From the NCBI GenBank assembly GCA_900095095.1, contig FMBT01000299.1, forward strand, positions 496,001 to 560,000: a DNA stretch of 64,000 nt, in the 5' to 3' direction. Source of the stretch: Fragilariopsis cylindrus CCMP1102 (Eukaryota; Bacillariophyta; Bacillariophyceae; Bacillariales; Bacillariaceae). Position numbers and translations under genes: made by a program. Below the pieces are notes generated by a model. The model was not told where the DNA came from and made no database searches. It was given only the letters and a program-made list of their open reading frames with translations. Below are positions 10,444-21,821 of the stretch, piece by piece. Position 1 is the stretch's first letter, and each line of letters begins with the position of its first letter.

Positions 10444-11980
10444 AATCAATGTCGATTTTTCCAGATGATCTTTTTGCTAAAAGAAGAAAGAGAAAGAAAA
10501 TATTTGAATTGATTTCCTTACTACGACGACATCCCCTACATGGACGAAGGCAATAAATATAGCCCTCGATATTATTTTACTTTACCTAAACTAAGATCAT
10601 TGTGGATCTAAAATGCTTAGTGATAGTCTCAATATGATCATTGTCGATCTATGATACGAATATATATATGTGTATATGAGAAGCTTCTTCTTTGATTTGA
10701 TGGGAGGCGCGGGGCATATTATATATACTCGCTAAACCCCATCATTTCCTTGAGCTGTTTCAGAAGTAGAAAAAAATAAATTGTATTTAGTGTAAAAATT
10801 ATTATTATTATTACTATTATTATCTTGCAACTATTTTCTTATTCGAATAGAGATTATTTATTTCATTGCTATTATTATCAGTTCAGTTAGGATCGATATT
10901 TTGTTAATAATCGACCGTATTCAATATAAGATATATATATTATTATTTATATTTCATATCTATTTCGTCCTATATTCGAATCAATATCTTTCTATCTCTC
11001 TTCCGTCCTCTCCCTGTGCGTATATTATGGATAGGAAATAATCCAGAGCATATTTATCCATCCAAGTACATCCATCTCGTAAGTACCCATTCAATCTAAT
11101 GCAACTCGTTCCGCCTCGCCCCGAATCGTATTCAGGCTTTAAAAAAATCCTATTTCAAAATCGATTCTTCTTCTAGTACTGTATACCATAATCATCAAAA
11201 ACTTGATCCGCGAAGGATTTCGATGGTGTGGCCGCAGAGAGTTTGTTACGTCGACGGATGTTGTTCGATCACCAAATTAATAATATTATTTCCTCGACTT
11301 GAATAATGTATTGCCCCATCAGTCTGATTTATATAATTAGGTGATGAAAAAACCTCACTTCACCTAAACTTCAACGATAGTCGTGAAGAAGAGAACATGC
11401 GAAGTCATCATTGTTCAAAACAACAACAAAAAATCCGGATAAATCGTCGTCAATCGTGAAATATCGTGTTTGATTTACGACTGCTGCCTAATATCATCCA
11501 TCCTGCATACCCTTGCTACATTCAAGGTTTATTTCCACCGATGGACAACAAAAGAGTTTCCTGTAGAATCGATCAACCGCATAATCGATCTCTGTAGCAC
11601 CATATTAGATTGGTAAAAAGAAATTATAATTAGTTTTTACATCGTGTATTGATTGATTTTTTGATGTTAGATGTTGTACGAGTACCGTACTAGATGATGC
11701 GTGGGTGATGTGATGTCACCTAATACGTACTAGTACAGCAGCAGATTTCTTGATTTCTTCACCGATTTTCATTCCGTTTTTTGTACACGTTTGAAAAAGT
11801 TTACACGACTTAAAAAACGTGTCACGAAAATAATAATTAGTCACGAACCATGCCACTAATCGGTTTACTATTTACGGCACTTGTGATGCCTCACGTAGAA
11901 AAACAGTAGGTGAAATAGGCGTTTGACGTTTACAATACATTTCAAGTTGTAATAATAAATAACAACGTAAATACAGCAAG
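10444..11980. other. Intergenic region, 1.5 kb
   Basis: Contains the 3' UTR of the secreted-protein gene and the eL24 promoter. AT-rich with short ATT and TA runs near 10797-10825 and 10925-10945. I see no supported coding exon, tRNA or snoRNA. Confidence 0.5.
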
Positions 11981-12719
11981 ATGGTTATCGCAAGTAAGTA
12001 CCTAGTAGATCAACTATCCCTCCCTTTCGAGTGGTAAAGATAAATGAAGAGAATAAATAAGATGATAGAGGCATATACGATTTTTCCGGAGGAGCAAAAG
12101 GGGTCATTGGGCTTCATTGTAGTTTTACGACCACATTTGCTTTGACCTTCTGTGATCAGTGTCTGTGTGTGCTCAATTGGTATATTAACTTATTCCTATT
12201 GTTATTCTTCTACTCACAACTCTCTCTCTCTCTCTAATAATATCGAAATATAGCTGAACTATGCGCTCTTTCAGAGTACAGAATTTATCCTGGAAATGGT
12301 AAACTCATGATCCGTCGTGATGGTAAGCCAATCTGGTTAGGTTCGGCCAAGGCACAAAGTTTGACACTCCAAAGAAAAAAGGCTGCCAAGCTTGTTTGGA
12401 CTCAGGCATGGAGACGTCTTCACAAGAAGGGACTGTCGGAAACGACGAATAAGAAGCGAACTCGTCGTGCGAACAAAGTGCAAAGAGCTGTCGTCGGTGC
12501 ATCATTAGATGATATCAAAAAGAAGGCCTCCGAAAAGAGTAGTGTTCGAACAGCGGCCCGAGATGCTGCATTGAAGGAATTGAAGGCAAAGAAGGTTACC
12601 AATAAGGCAAGAGTGGTTCCAAGGGAGGTGCGAAGCCAAAGAATTCTCAAGGAGGATTCCAAAAGGTTCCTAAGCACATGGCACGCCCTAAGGGTAGTGG
12701 TGGTAGTACTCTTCGTTAG
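11981..12719 (+). CDS. RPL24: 60S ribosomal protein eL24
   Basis: Large-subunit ribosomal protein. Exon 1 is 11981..11993 (MVIA plus one base) and exon 2 begins at 12254; the intron has GTAAGT and ATAG borders. The joined protein MVIATELCALSEYRIYPGNG, then GKLMIRRDGKPIWLGSAKAQ and KKAAKLVWTQAWRRLHKKG, is textbook eL24. Near 12606 (AATAAGGCAAG) the frame appears to lose one base. Unshifted, the protein ends in an atypical hydrophobic tail at 12732. In the -1 frame it continues as the basic, Gly-rich tail expected of eL24 (GSKGGAKPKNSQGGFQ, then KHMARPKGSGGSTLR) and stops at 12719, giving about 159 residues. I place the end at 12719 on that ground. Confidence 0.9.
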
Positions 12720-12732
12720 AAAACCCCTTTGA

Positions 12733-14471
12733 ATATCAACCAAATATAACCCCGTATCAATATCTTTTATAGATCGTCAATAATCTTTCTTAAAATTGTT
12801 GGCACTCTTCAACAACGATACGTCAAATGCTTCCATCGACCTTTTGAATTTTTCAGGAATGAATCCACCCTTCAGATTATTGTGAACACTATATATATAT
12901 ATACATTCGCTCTTCAATATAGTAGAGTGAATAAATTCAGACATACTTAATTGTAAATCCTCATTTGCCTTTAAAATATAGTGCACTTGTAGAGTAATGA
13001 TACCTCCAAAATTTGTGACCTGACTTATGATGTAACATTCTTATTTGTTATGATAATACATATTATATAATGCAGATAATGTCTGCTATGAGTCGAGTGT
13101 ACCCTTACATTCTAGCATATTCTGCTCCATGGCATACTATCGTGGCGCTGTTGTTCATTCCTTGTAAACAATAAGTTGTCAATATTTATCTCTTATAATC
13201 TATTGTACTCCTTAACTTGTACAATTTACCATAACATCCTGGTGGATGTTATGGGTGTTGTTTTGCAATTATTGTGATGTTGAAGAAGTATTGATCACAA
13301 TTAATAATCACAACTGAGCAATGATAAATAATTGTACGATGCAAAGTTTTCCCTCTTTTTGTGAAAGCTTTACCTGCAAGCAAAGCTCTTTCCCCCGCAC
13401 ACACATTATCACCTCTAGTACGTATTATCATTAACCTAAATGAAATAACAGACAAAGAATAGGAGTTAGGTGTGGTGAGGTGTGCTGGAAATGCCATTCA
13501 TATTGTTAATGGTGGACAGCTTCTGCACAAAAATTGGCATCATGTTTACCATGATTTGATCAACATCTTTGAAATATTGTACTCTCAATTGTTGTTAAAA
13601 GTCTAACAAGCAAGTTAACATCCTGTTCATCAACTGTTTGATACAGTAGATTTTTACATGTCCTTGATTGTGATTGTGGTACTATTAGATTCAATACCAT
13701 CTATACCAAAAGTTTTATGTTGTACATTGAGGAAAGATGACATTATCTTTGACTTGATTCACATATGTGATGTATCATAAGTATAAGATTATATCTCGGC
13801 ATTCTTTGTCGTTTCTTTTGCTTTCGCACTGCACTTTTTGTGACAACAATTTTTCAAGTCTCAGTACTTATTAGATGTGCAAAGTTATCTTATATATCTG
13901 TCTTTCTTGAGTATCCACTAGATCTTTTTTCACACATGAACACTTTTTGTGAGTAGAAATAACACGTAATTCTGTTGTTGTTGTCTAAATTCTGTTGGAT
14001 GGAGGAAATAGTGGTGAAGTATAGACTAAAGAGAGTGTATCTATCCCTCCATATCTTGAACTAATTAGTGTTTTATTTCTAGCTGGACTTAGTGGTGTAG
14101 ATGTACGAGTGCTTCACATCGTAACATTGGGTCAAAAAACAGAGTTAGAGTTGTAGGACATGTCTTTGTAGTTAGTACTACTACAGCAGCTAGTACATCT
14201 ACTGTATTACAGTCTTTAGTACCAAACAACTTCCATTGATGTTTTTTGAGAAGAATTATCAGACGCGTCATCTCGCAAACATGCCTAAAAAATGTGAGGA
14301 CAGAAAATAATTTGCTCGGTACTACCAGTATTTTTTAACAATTTTCGTATTTTCAATTTTGTGTCAAGTACGGCTTCAATATTTTCTTTGAAAAGGAGTT
14401 TAGACAAGACGGAAACATCCAACAATATAACATCCACCCCGGTCTATTAAATTCGAAATCTTTGAATTGTG
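12733..14471. other. Intergenic region, 1.7 kb
   Basis: The longest gene-free stretch here. It holds the eL24 3' end and the LeuA promoter. Short open frames exist but have no recognisable content or flanking splice sites. GAGTCGAGT occurs at 13090-13098. Nothing else is supported. Confidence 0.5.
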
Positions 14472-16617
14472 ATGAAGATTTCTACATCCTGTGCTTTAGC
14501 TGCATTTCTAGCAGCTTGCTCTTCGGCACCCAGTGGAGCCTTTACTCCAGTGGTTCTTCATCAGGAGCCATTTTCTGTTAGCGCTAGAACTTCGAAATCA
14601 CAAACGTCGAAGTATTTCCAGTCTCGGAGGACTCATAGCTCTAATAATGCAGCTGCCTTGTATGCGACGCCCGTGATACTGTTGTTCGTAAGCCCCGCCC
14701 TCGATACATTCCGGGAGAGATCCCAGATCCAGATTATGTGAGGATTTTCGATACCACCCTCCGAGACGGCGAACAGAGTCCAGGTGCTACCCTTACTTCC
14801 CAAGAAAAACTTGAAATCGCTCGCATGCTCGCCAAGCTTGGTGTTGACATTATTGAAGCCGGTTTTCCCATTGCTTCGCCGGACGATTTTGCTGCTGTTA
14901 AACAAATTGGTGATCTGGTCGGAAATGAAGTAGACGACGATGGATACGTACCGGTTATATGCGGTTTATCCAGAGCCTTTCCCAAGGATATTGAACGAGC
15001 CTGGGATGCTGTTAAGGGAGCGAAGTATCCACGAATCCATACCTTTATTGCAACCAGCCCAATTCACATGGAGACCAAACTCATGAAAACGCCAGACGAA
15101 GTTGTCGAGATAGCCGTAAACGCCGTGAAGTTCGCCAAAAGCTTGGGTTGCAATGATATTGAATTTTCTCCCGAGGATGCTGGTCGTTCTGATCCTGAAT
15201 TTTTACTCAGAATCCTATCTGCCGTGATCAAAGAGGGTGCTACAACCCTCAACATCCCGGACACAACTGGGTGGAATATGCCCTGGGAGTTTGGAGGTCT
15301 CATTAAGACCTTACGTGAAAACGTGGAGGGAGCAGATAAGGTTGTTTTTAGTACACACTGTCAGAACGATCTTGGTTTAGCGACTGCTAATTCGTTGGCT
15401 GGTGCCCTGAACGGTGCACGGCAGTTAGAATGCACTATCAACGGTATTGGTGAGCGAGCAGGAAATGCCTCTCTTGAGGAAATCGTTATGGCTTTGGCTC
15501 TTAAGGGAGACAGTAACTTCCAAGGAGGTCCGGTACTGGAAGATTATACACTTCGATTAACCCAGTTTATATTTCACCGACATCAAAAATGGTTTCAGAG
15601 TATACAGGTATGATCTGTCAACCACACAAAGCAATTGTCGGTGCGAATGCATTTAAACATGAGTCAGGAATTCATCAGGATGGTATGATAAAGAACAAAA
15701 GCACGTATGAAATCATGACACCTGAAAGTATTGGTTTAATGCGGGGTGATTCACAATCTGGAGCAGGTATCGTCCTTGGAAAGCATTCTGGCCGTAACGC
15801 TATCGGAACACGTTTGAAGGAATTGGGATATGATCTGGATCAGGACAAGCTCAATGCTGTTTTTGATCGTTTCAAGCAGGTCGCGGAGAAAAAGAAGGGT
15901 GGACTAGAAGATGAAGAACTCGAGGCTCTTGTCTTGGATCAAGCAGGTATGACGAACTCTTTGTGGAAAATCACTGGTCTACAAGTTTCTACGGGAATGT
16001 CTGGTATTCCTACCGCTACGGTAAAAATGATAGGTCCGGACATGGTTGAACGATATGTTGCGACCACAGGCACTGGACCTGTCGATGCCGTGTACAAGGC
16101 AATTGACTTAATATTGGGTGTTTCAGTCGAATTAGAAACATATCAAATGTCTGCAGTGAATGAAGGCATTGAGGTAAGTAATGTCATCTCCGTGTTGTTT
16201 CATAGCTGTTTGGAAAAGTGAAGTATTATTCTGATATTTTCTACTACCAGGACCCAATCATTGAACTAACTCAAATTTACATGCGATGTTCTTGACTTGT
16301 TATATTTTATTTATCAGGCTATGGCAGTGACTAGAGTGACAATTTCACCCAAGGAAGGTGGACCAAACGATGCTCCGTCAATAAACGCACAGTCTGGAGA
16401 ATTTACGAACCGTAAATTTTCCGGATCTGGCTCCGACACAGACATCATGACATCTTCAGCCCGTGCGTATGTGTCAGCCATAAACAAACTCCTGTCATGG
16501 AATGCGCGACGATCTCAGAAATTGGCTGCAGATCAGACAAAACTAGACGCCGATGAAGGAAAAATTACGTCGGAATCTGTAGCAGCAGAACCTATGTCAG
16601 TCACAGAAATTGCATAA
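14472..16617 (+). CDS. leuA: 2-isopropylmalate synthase, plastid
   Basis: Condenses acetyl-CoA with 2-oxoisovalerate, the committed step of leucine synthesis. Exon 1 is 14472..16173 and exon 2 is 16318..16617; the intron has GTAAGT and ATCAG borders. A signal peptide with SGAFTP indicates the plastid. The HMGL-like catalytic barrel begins at [13 protein letters not shown] (metal and substrate site) and includes [17 protein letters not shown] and [24 protein letters not shown] follows. The C-terminal region resembles the LeuA allosteric domain, so leucine feedback is likely. One base seems missing near 14665 (before [19 protein letters not shown]) and another near 15555 (before [18 protein letters not shown]). 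With both added the coding length is a multiple of three, 667 residues, the usual size. Confidence 0.9.
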
Positions 16618-16852
16618 GGAACAAACAGGATTGGATGATTCGATGTTTGTTCCCCCTGATAGATAAGCTGTCGTTTTACTAACTTTCATGAGTTAAGGCT
16701 TAGTATCATTACTACTTAAAAAGCTAAACTAACGTAATTTATCTTCATACTATTCAAAACATGTAGAAATAATATACTAGTACATCAGAACACGTTGCTT
16801 AGTTATTAGAGTCGTGTATTATTTATTATGATGATGCTTCTAGACTAATGAT

Positions 16853-17845
16853 TTAACTCCGTAGACTAGGCATGGCTGGAAGAGGGATGTGACTAGTTTT
16901 TGTCTTAATCACTTCGTCAATTAATCCATAATCCAAAGCTTCATATGGAGTCATAAAGAAATCACGATCAGTATCAGCAGCAATTTTTTCGACAGGTTGG
17001 TCGCAATAGTCAGCCATGAATTTATTTAATGATGCCTTAGTGAACAAGATTTCCTTTGCCCTATTTTTTCATTGTAAATTATTACAATTACATAATATTT
17101 TGAAGAGGAGGAAGAGGAAAAAATGAGTATACAAGTGAGTACGCATATCAAATGAAATCAAAGACATTCATCACGACCAAACAAGAAAGATAAGTACGAT
17201 AGTATGGCACAATCGTCGAACACACTTTTAAACTTACTGGATTTCGATATCTCCCGCTGTACCCTGTGCACCTCCCAAAGGTTGATGAATCATGATACGT
17301 GCATTAGGTAAGGACTTTCTCTTTCCTTTTGCTCCTGCACCGAGAAGAAATGCTCCCATACTGGCAGCCATACCAAAACAAACAGTTTGTACATCACATG
17401 GAATGAATTGCATAGTATCATAGATTGCTAATCCTGCACTAACTGATCCTCCAGGTGAGTTGATGTACAAAGTAATATCCTTATCAGGATCTTCGTTCGC
17501 TAAGTACAAGAGTTGCGCAACAAGTACGTTGGCCATTTCATCGTTGACGTCAGTTCCTAATAATAGAATCCGATCCTTAAGAAGTCTCGAAACGACATCC
17601 AATTGACCAGATGCACCATCCACAGTGGGCAATGGAGGACGTCTACGTGGAGCAGGTGGTTGTTTTGGTTCTTCGTTGGGTTCATCAGGCATCATGAAAG
17701 GATACGCTGCCAACGACGAGGAGCATTCATTCGTCAAAGTCGAGCTGGGAAGAACTAAGCCAGATTTCGTTGTCGTCGTTGCTTGGAATGCTGTTGTCGT
17801 CGTTGCAACCAATACGATAGATGAAATAATTTTTAACGCAATCAT
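16853..17845 (-). CDS. clpP: ATP-dependent Clp protease proteolytic subunit, plastid-targeted
   Basis: Serine peptidase ring of the Clp protease. Exon 1 is 17845..17238 and exon 2 is 17060..16853; the intron has GTAAGT and ATAG borders and joins ...DIEIQ to [10 protein letters not shown]. The N-terminus is a signal peptide with TTAFQA at the predicted cleavage site, so this nuclear copy is probably plastid-targeted. The catalytic triad is intact: Ser in [11 protein letters not shown], His in IMIHQPLGG and Asp in [28 protein letters not shown] is also typical of the family. A Pro-rich linker precedes the mature domain. It is convergent with leuA, 235 bases apart. Confidence 0.93.
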
Positions 17846-18593
17846 TGTTACTAGTTATCAGTCTTATTATATTACAGTCAATTGCGAAGCTAGTCTAGAC
17901 TATATTGTAGCTACCGTAGTATGTTTGCATTGAGTGATTGATTTTCCCAGTTTTACCGTGCTGTTCGAAAGTAAGGATGATTCGATTCGAGGATTGCCGA
18001 AGCAGGAAAACAAAAACAAACAAAACAAACAGCACATTACTGCCAGGTGGAAGGAAGCCAGACGATTGTTCAGACATGGATAAAAATTATGTAAAATATT
18101 TTCTCATCGAAATTCCCACCGCGCTTAAAAGCTAGCGGTATATCGAAGCTAGAGTGGTTGCGCCGTGGAAGCTCTTTTTTTCATCACGACAAATCAAGCC
18201 GTTTCCCACCACACGAAATTTCAAAATTTGCTTTCTTTTATCGAAGAGTTAAAATACCAAAAAAAAAGGAATGCAAACAAGCGCGTACGATAATAAGTGA
18301 AATTCCTTTTGTGTGTACCTGTAACGTGTTGCTTTCTTGACGTCTTGTCTGGCAATAATTTACAGATAAATCGAGATTTTGGAGTGGGAAACGCCCCACA
18401 GCGCTTTTCAATCATTTACACAAAAGCATTGCAATCTATTCTAAAGAATCTCCATTGATTCATAGATAGCTTACGGCATTCACCATCATTACTAATATTA
18501 AAGCATATATTAGAAGACCACTTTACATCGAGCAAGCAAAGATTATTAATTAATCATATATAGAAACGTAAACACGACAATTCATCATTCATC
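17846..18593. other. Divergent intergenic region
   Basis: 748 bases between ClpP and the W2-domain gene, probably holding both promoters. No coding exon, RNA or repeat is recognised. Confidence 0.5.
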
Positions 18594-21500
18594 ATGGGCA
18601 AAAATAATAAAAATAATGCGAAAATGTCGTTAGGCGATTTCATGGGTGGTGCACCCAGCACTGAGTTATCAGCACTTCCTACTGGACCCAAACAACGATC
18701 GTACGTGCGAAAAAGAAATAATCATACAGAAGAAGAAAGAGCATTTGTTGTTATGCTTGGGATGTAATGTTTCTTTCCTTTCTTTTTTTTTCTCACGCGT
18801 TTTTTTTCAACTGATTGTTTCTTACTATTTTTCTTTCCATTCTTATAGAGCCGACGACGACGGTTCCTTCAAACGCCGGGATTTCAATGCTGATAAGAGA
18901 GATCAAGAATTTTCCCGAAGTGATGGGGATGACAATTGGAGACGCGGCGGTGGTAGTAGTGGAGGTGGCGGTGGCGGAGGAGGCTTTGATGATCGACGTG
19001 GAGGTGGCGGCGGCGGCGGTGGATATAATGATCGTGGTGGCGGCGGCGGTGGATTTGATGATCGACGCGGTGGTGGTGCAGGCAGCGATGATAATGACAA
19101 CTGGAGACGCGGGGGTGGAGGAGGAGGAGGAGGCTCTGACGATCGTCGTGGCGGCGGCGGCGGTGGATATGATCGTGGTGGTGGCGACAGCAGAGGTGGA
19201 GACCGGGGAAGTAGTGGTTTCGACCGAAGAGGTGGTGGAGGTGGAGGTGGATTTGATAGTTTCGATCGCGGTCAAAACAACAACCGTGATAGTGGTGGTG
19301 GCTTTGATAATGACAGAGGGGGTAGTAGTGGCTTTGATCGTCGACCACCCAGCAATAATCGTGGCTTCGATGGAGGAAGTGATGGACCTTCGAAACTTGG
19401 AGAATCTGCTAGCAGTGGTGGTGGTGGTGGTATGAGACCAAAACTACAGATTAAGAAGAGGACAGCTCCAGTACCTAAACTAGACGTAAAAAAGGAAGTC
19501 GCTAAACCAGCAGCAGAAGAAAAAAAGGAAGTCGCTAAACCAGCTGCTGAAGAAAAAAAGGAAGTCGCTAAACCAGTAGAAGAAAAAAAGGAAGTCACTA
19601 TCGATAGCACGGAGGACAAAGCGTCAAACGAAAAAGAAGACGACACTTTTACTACTGTTACTAGCGAAAAATCTGAGAAGAAAGTAGGAGTTGAAATTCC
19701 TGTTCCAGCAACTAAATCGTCACAAAGCGAGAACAAGGATGTCAAAGATAAAGAAGAAAAGAAACCGTCCAAGAAACGAGAGCCAAAGATTGTCAATTCT
19801 AGAGCTGCAATGCTAGATTCAGCTCCACAGGTCAAAAAAGACGTAAGTAGATCTTAAAAGAGTTCGATCTCGTTTCGTTTCGTTCAGTTTAGACCATCAG
19901 CTGTTTTATTTACCTTCTATTCGATCCACTAACCTTTTTATTTCATCTGTACTTATGATTCCACATGCAGTCAAACAATGCTAACAAAAGAGACGGAAAT
20001 GAACGTAGTCGCGCACCTCCTCCCGTAGTGAATAAACGATTCGAACAACTTGCTGATGAAGAGAGAGGAAAGCAAAACCAAACCGAACGAGAACCTCGTC
20101 GTGCTCCTCCTCCTCCTTTGGTTACCAATTCACGCTTTGCGGCTGCTGCTGAAGCTGATAAAGACTACAATCGTGACCGTGATGATAACAGAATGCAAGA
20201 TCGTGGACCACCCCCTGTTGCCAATTCGAGATTTGCTGCCGCTGCTGAAGCTGATAGAGACTATAATCGTGACCGTAATGAGAACAGAATGGATGATCGC
20301 GGGCCACCCCCTGTGGCCAATTCGAGATTTGCTGCCGCTGCTGAAGCTGACAGAGACTACAATCGTGATCGTAATGATAACAAAATGGAAGATCTTGGTC
20401 CGCCCCCTGTAGCAAATTCGAGATTTGCTGCCGCTGCTGAAGCTGACAGAAGCTACAATCGTGACCGTGATGATAATAGGATGGATGATCGTGGACCACC
20501 CCCTGTGGCAAATTCGAGATTTGCTGCTGCTGCTGAAGCTGATAGAGACTACAATCGTGACCGCAATGAGAACAGAATGGATGATCGTGGGCCACCCCCT
20601 GTGGCCAATTCGAGATTTGCAGCCGCTGCTGAAGCTGATAGAGACTACAATCGTGACCGCGATGATAACAATAACAGGATGGATGATCGTGGACCACCCC
20701 CTGTGGCAAATTCGAGATTTATGAACGCTGTTGCTGCCGACCAAGACTATCATGATGAAAAAAATGCAAGAAACGAAAGGGACAATAACAGACAAAATGA
20801 TGATCGTTATGATGATCGTTATGATGACCAACGTGGAAATGGCGGTGGTGGTCGATACGATGGTGGTGGTGGTGGTGGTGGTCGATATGATGAGCAACCT
20901 AGGCCCCAATCTTACGACGAACCACAGAAATCTTCAGTTGCGGATCTACTGAAGCCTAAAGCTCGTCCCATGGAAGAAAATATTCTAAAGGTCCCTACCA
21001 AAGATCATTCCGACAACTTTTTGAAAGCACCTTCTAAAGTAAAACCGAAACCCGTAGCAGAAAAAAGCAAAACTGCTCCTTCAGCGCCCACCCCTGTTAA
21101 AGTTGTGGACGATAGTGACATTCTTGCTGAGTTTGCAAGTGGCAATAAGTTGGGAACTGATCTACAAGCTTGGGTTGAATCGCTGCCTGTTGTTCCCAGC
21201 GTTGAAAGATTGGTTTTCCACCTTTTGACTGAAACTGAAAAGTCAACTCCTGATTTGGAGTGCGGTTGGGCTGAATCCGCTAAGTATGGAGCTGCCCTTG
21301 TATCTTTAGTAGAGGATGATCTCCTGAAGCAAAAGGAAATTTTATTTGCAGTTCAAAAGTACTCCCAATCGCTGGGTATGCCGAAGTTGGATGATGAATA
21401 TGTTGTGCAAGCTATGTTCAGAGCTATGTACAAATTCGACCTTGCTGATGATGAAACCTTCACCCTATGGAAAGAAGATGAATCCCCTGAACATGAAGCA

Positions 21501-21596
21501 GGAAAGCTTAAAGCTGTAATTCAAACAGTTGACTGGTTTAATTGGCTAGAAGAAGAAGACGATGACGAGGAAGATTATGAGGAAGAGGAGGAATAA
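18594..21596 (+). CDS. RGG-repeat and W2-domain translation-initiation-factor-like protein
   Basis: Exons are 18594..18700, 18849..19842 and 19971..21596, giving 908 residues. The N-terminus MSLGDFMGG resembles the start of eIF4B-like proteins. Exon 2 encodes a long Gly/Arg/Asp-rich region (GGGGFDDRRGGG units), typical of RNA-binding RGG proteins, then Lys/Glu repeats (KKEVAKPAAEE). Exon 3 has seven tandem copies of a 32-residue unit (PPPVANSRFAAAAEADRDYN). The C-terminal 150 residues form a W2-type helical domain, recognised by FTLWKEDESPEHEAGK, then VDWFNWLEEE and a Glu-rich tail, as in eIF5, eIF2B-epsilon and eIF4G. A role in translation initiation is inferred from this; no exact orthologue is recognised. 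All three exons join without frame breaks. Confidence 0.82.
20120..20730 (+). repeat. Coding tandem repeat, about 96-nt unit, seven copies
   Basis: Units encode DRGPPPVANSRFAAAAEADR plus DYNRDRNENRMD with few substitutions. The sixth copy has two extra Asn codons and the seventh diverges after SRF. A degenerate copy (APPPVVNKRF) precedes them. High nucleotide identity between copies suggests recent expansion or homogenisation. Confidence 0.92.
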
Positions 21597-21821
21597 GCTC
21601 AAATTCTTTTGTGATACTACTAGTAACGTTAATACAATTTAAGAATGCAATATGTTTGATTTCAATAATATTATGTTTCTTCGTTTAATCTTCTCTCAGA
21701 AGTTATTGTGAGCGTGTCTAGTTAAGTGAACTGCTAGTTGATAGATGATGAAAGATATATTGGATTGCGAGACTTTTGTGTATGTTGAAGTGACTAAAGA
21801 AAAACGAAATATTCATTCCCA

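Noticed and set aside
11335-11420. GTGATGA resembling a C box upstream of eL24
   Set aside because: No CTGA D box at a suitable distance and no closing stem.
18793-19435. Long open frames on both strands across the Gly-rich region of the W2 gene
   Set aside because: They arise from the repetitive GGN/GAT composition; only the plus-strand frame joined to the flanking exons makes sense.
20122-20909. Two long minus-strand open frames across the 96-nt tandem repeat
   Set aside because: Repeat units without stops on the opposite strand generate them automatically.
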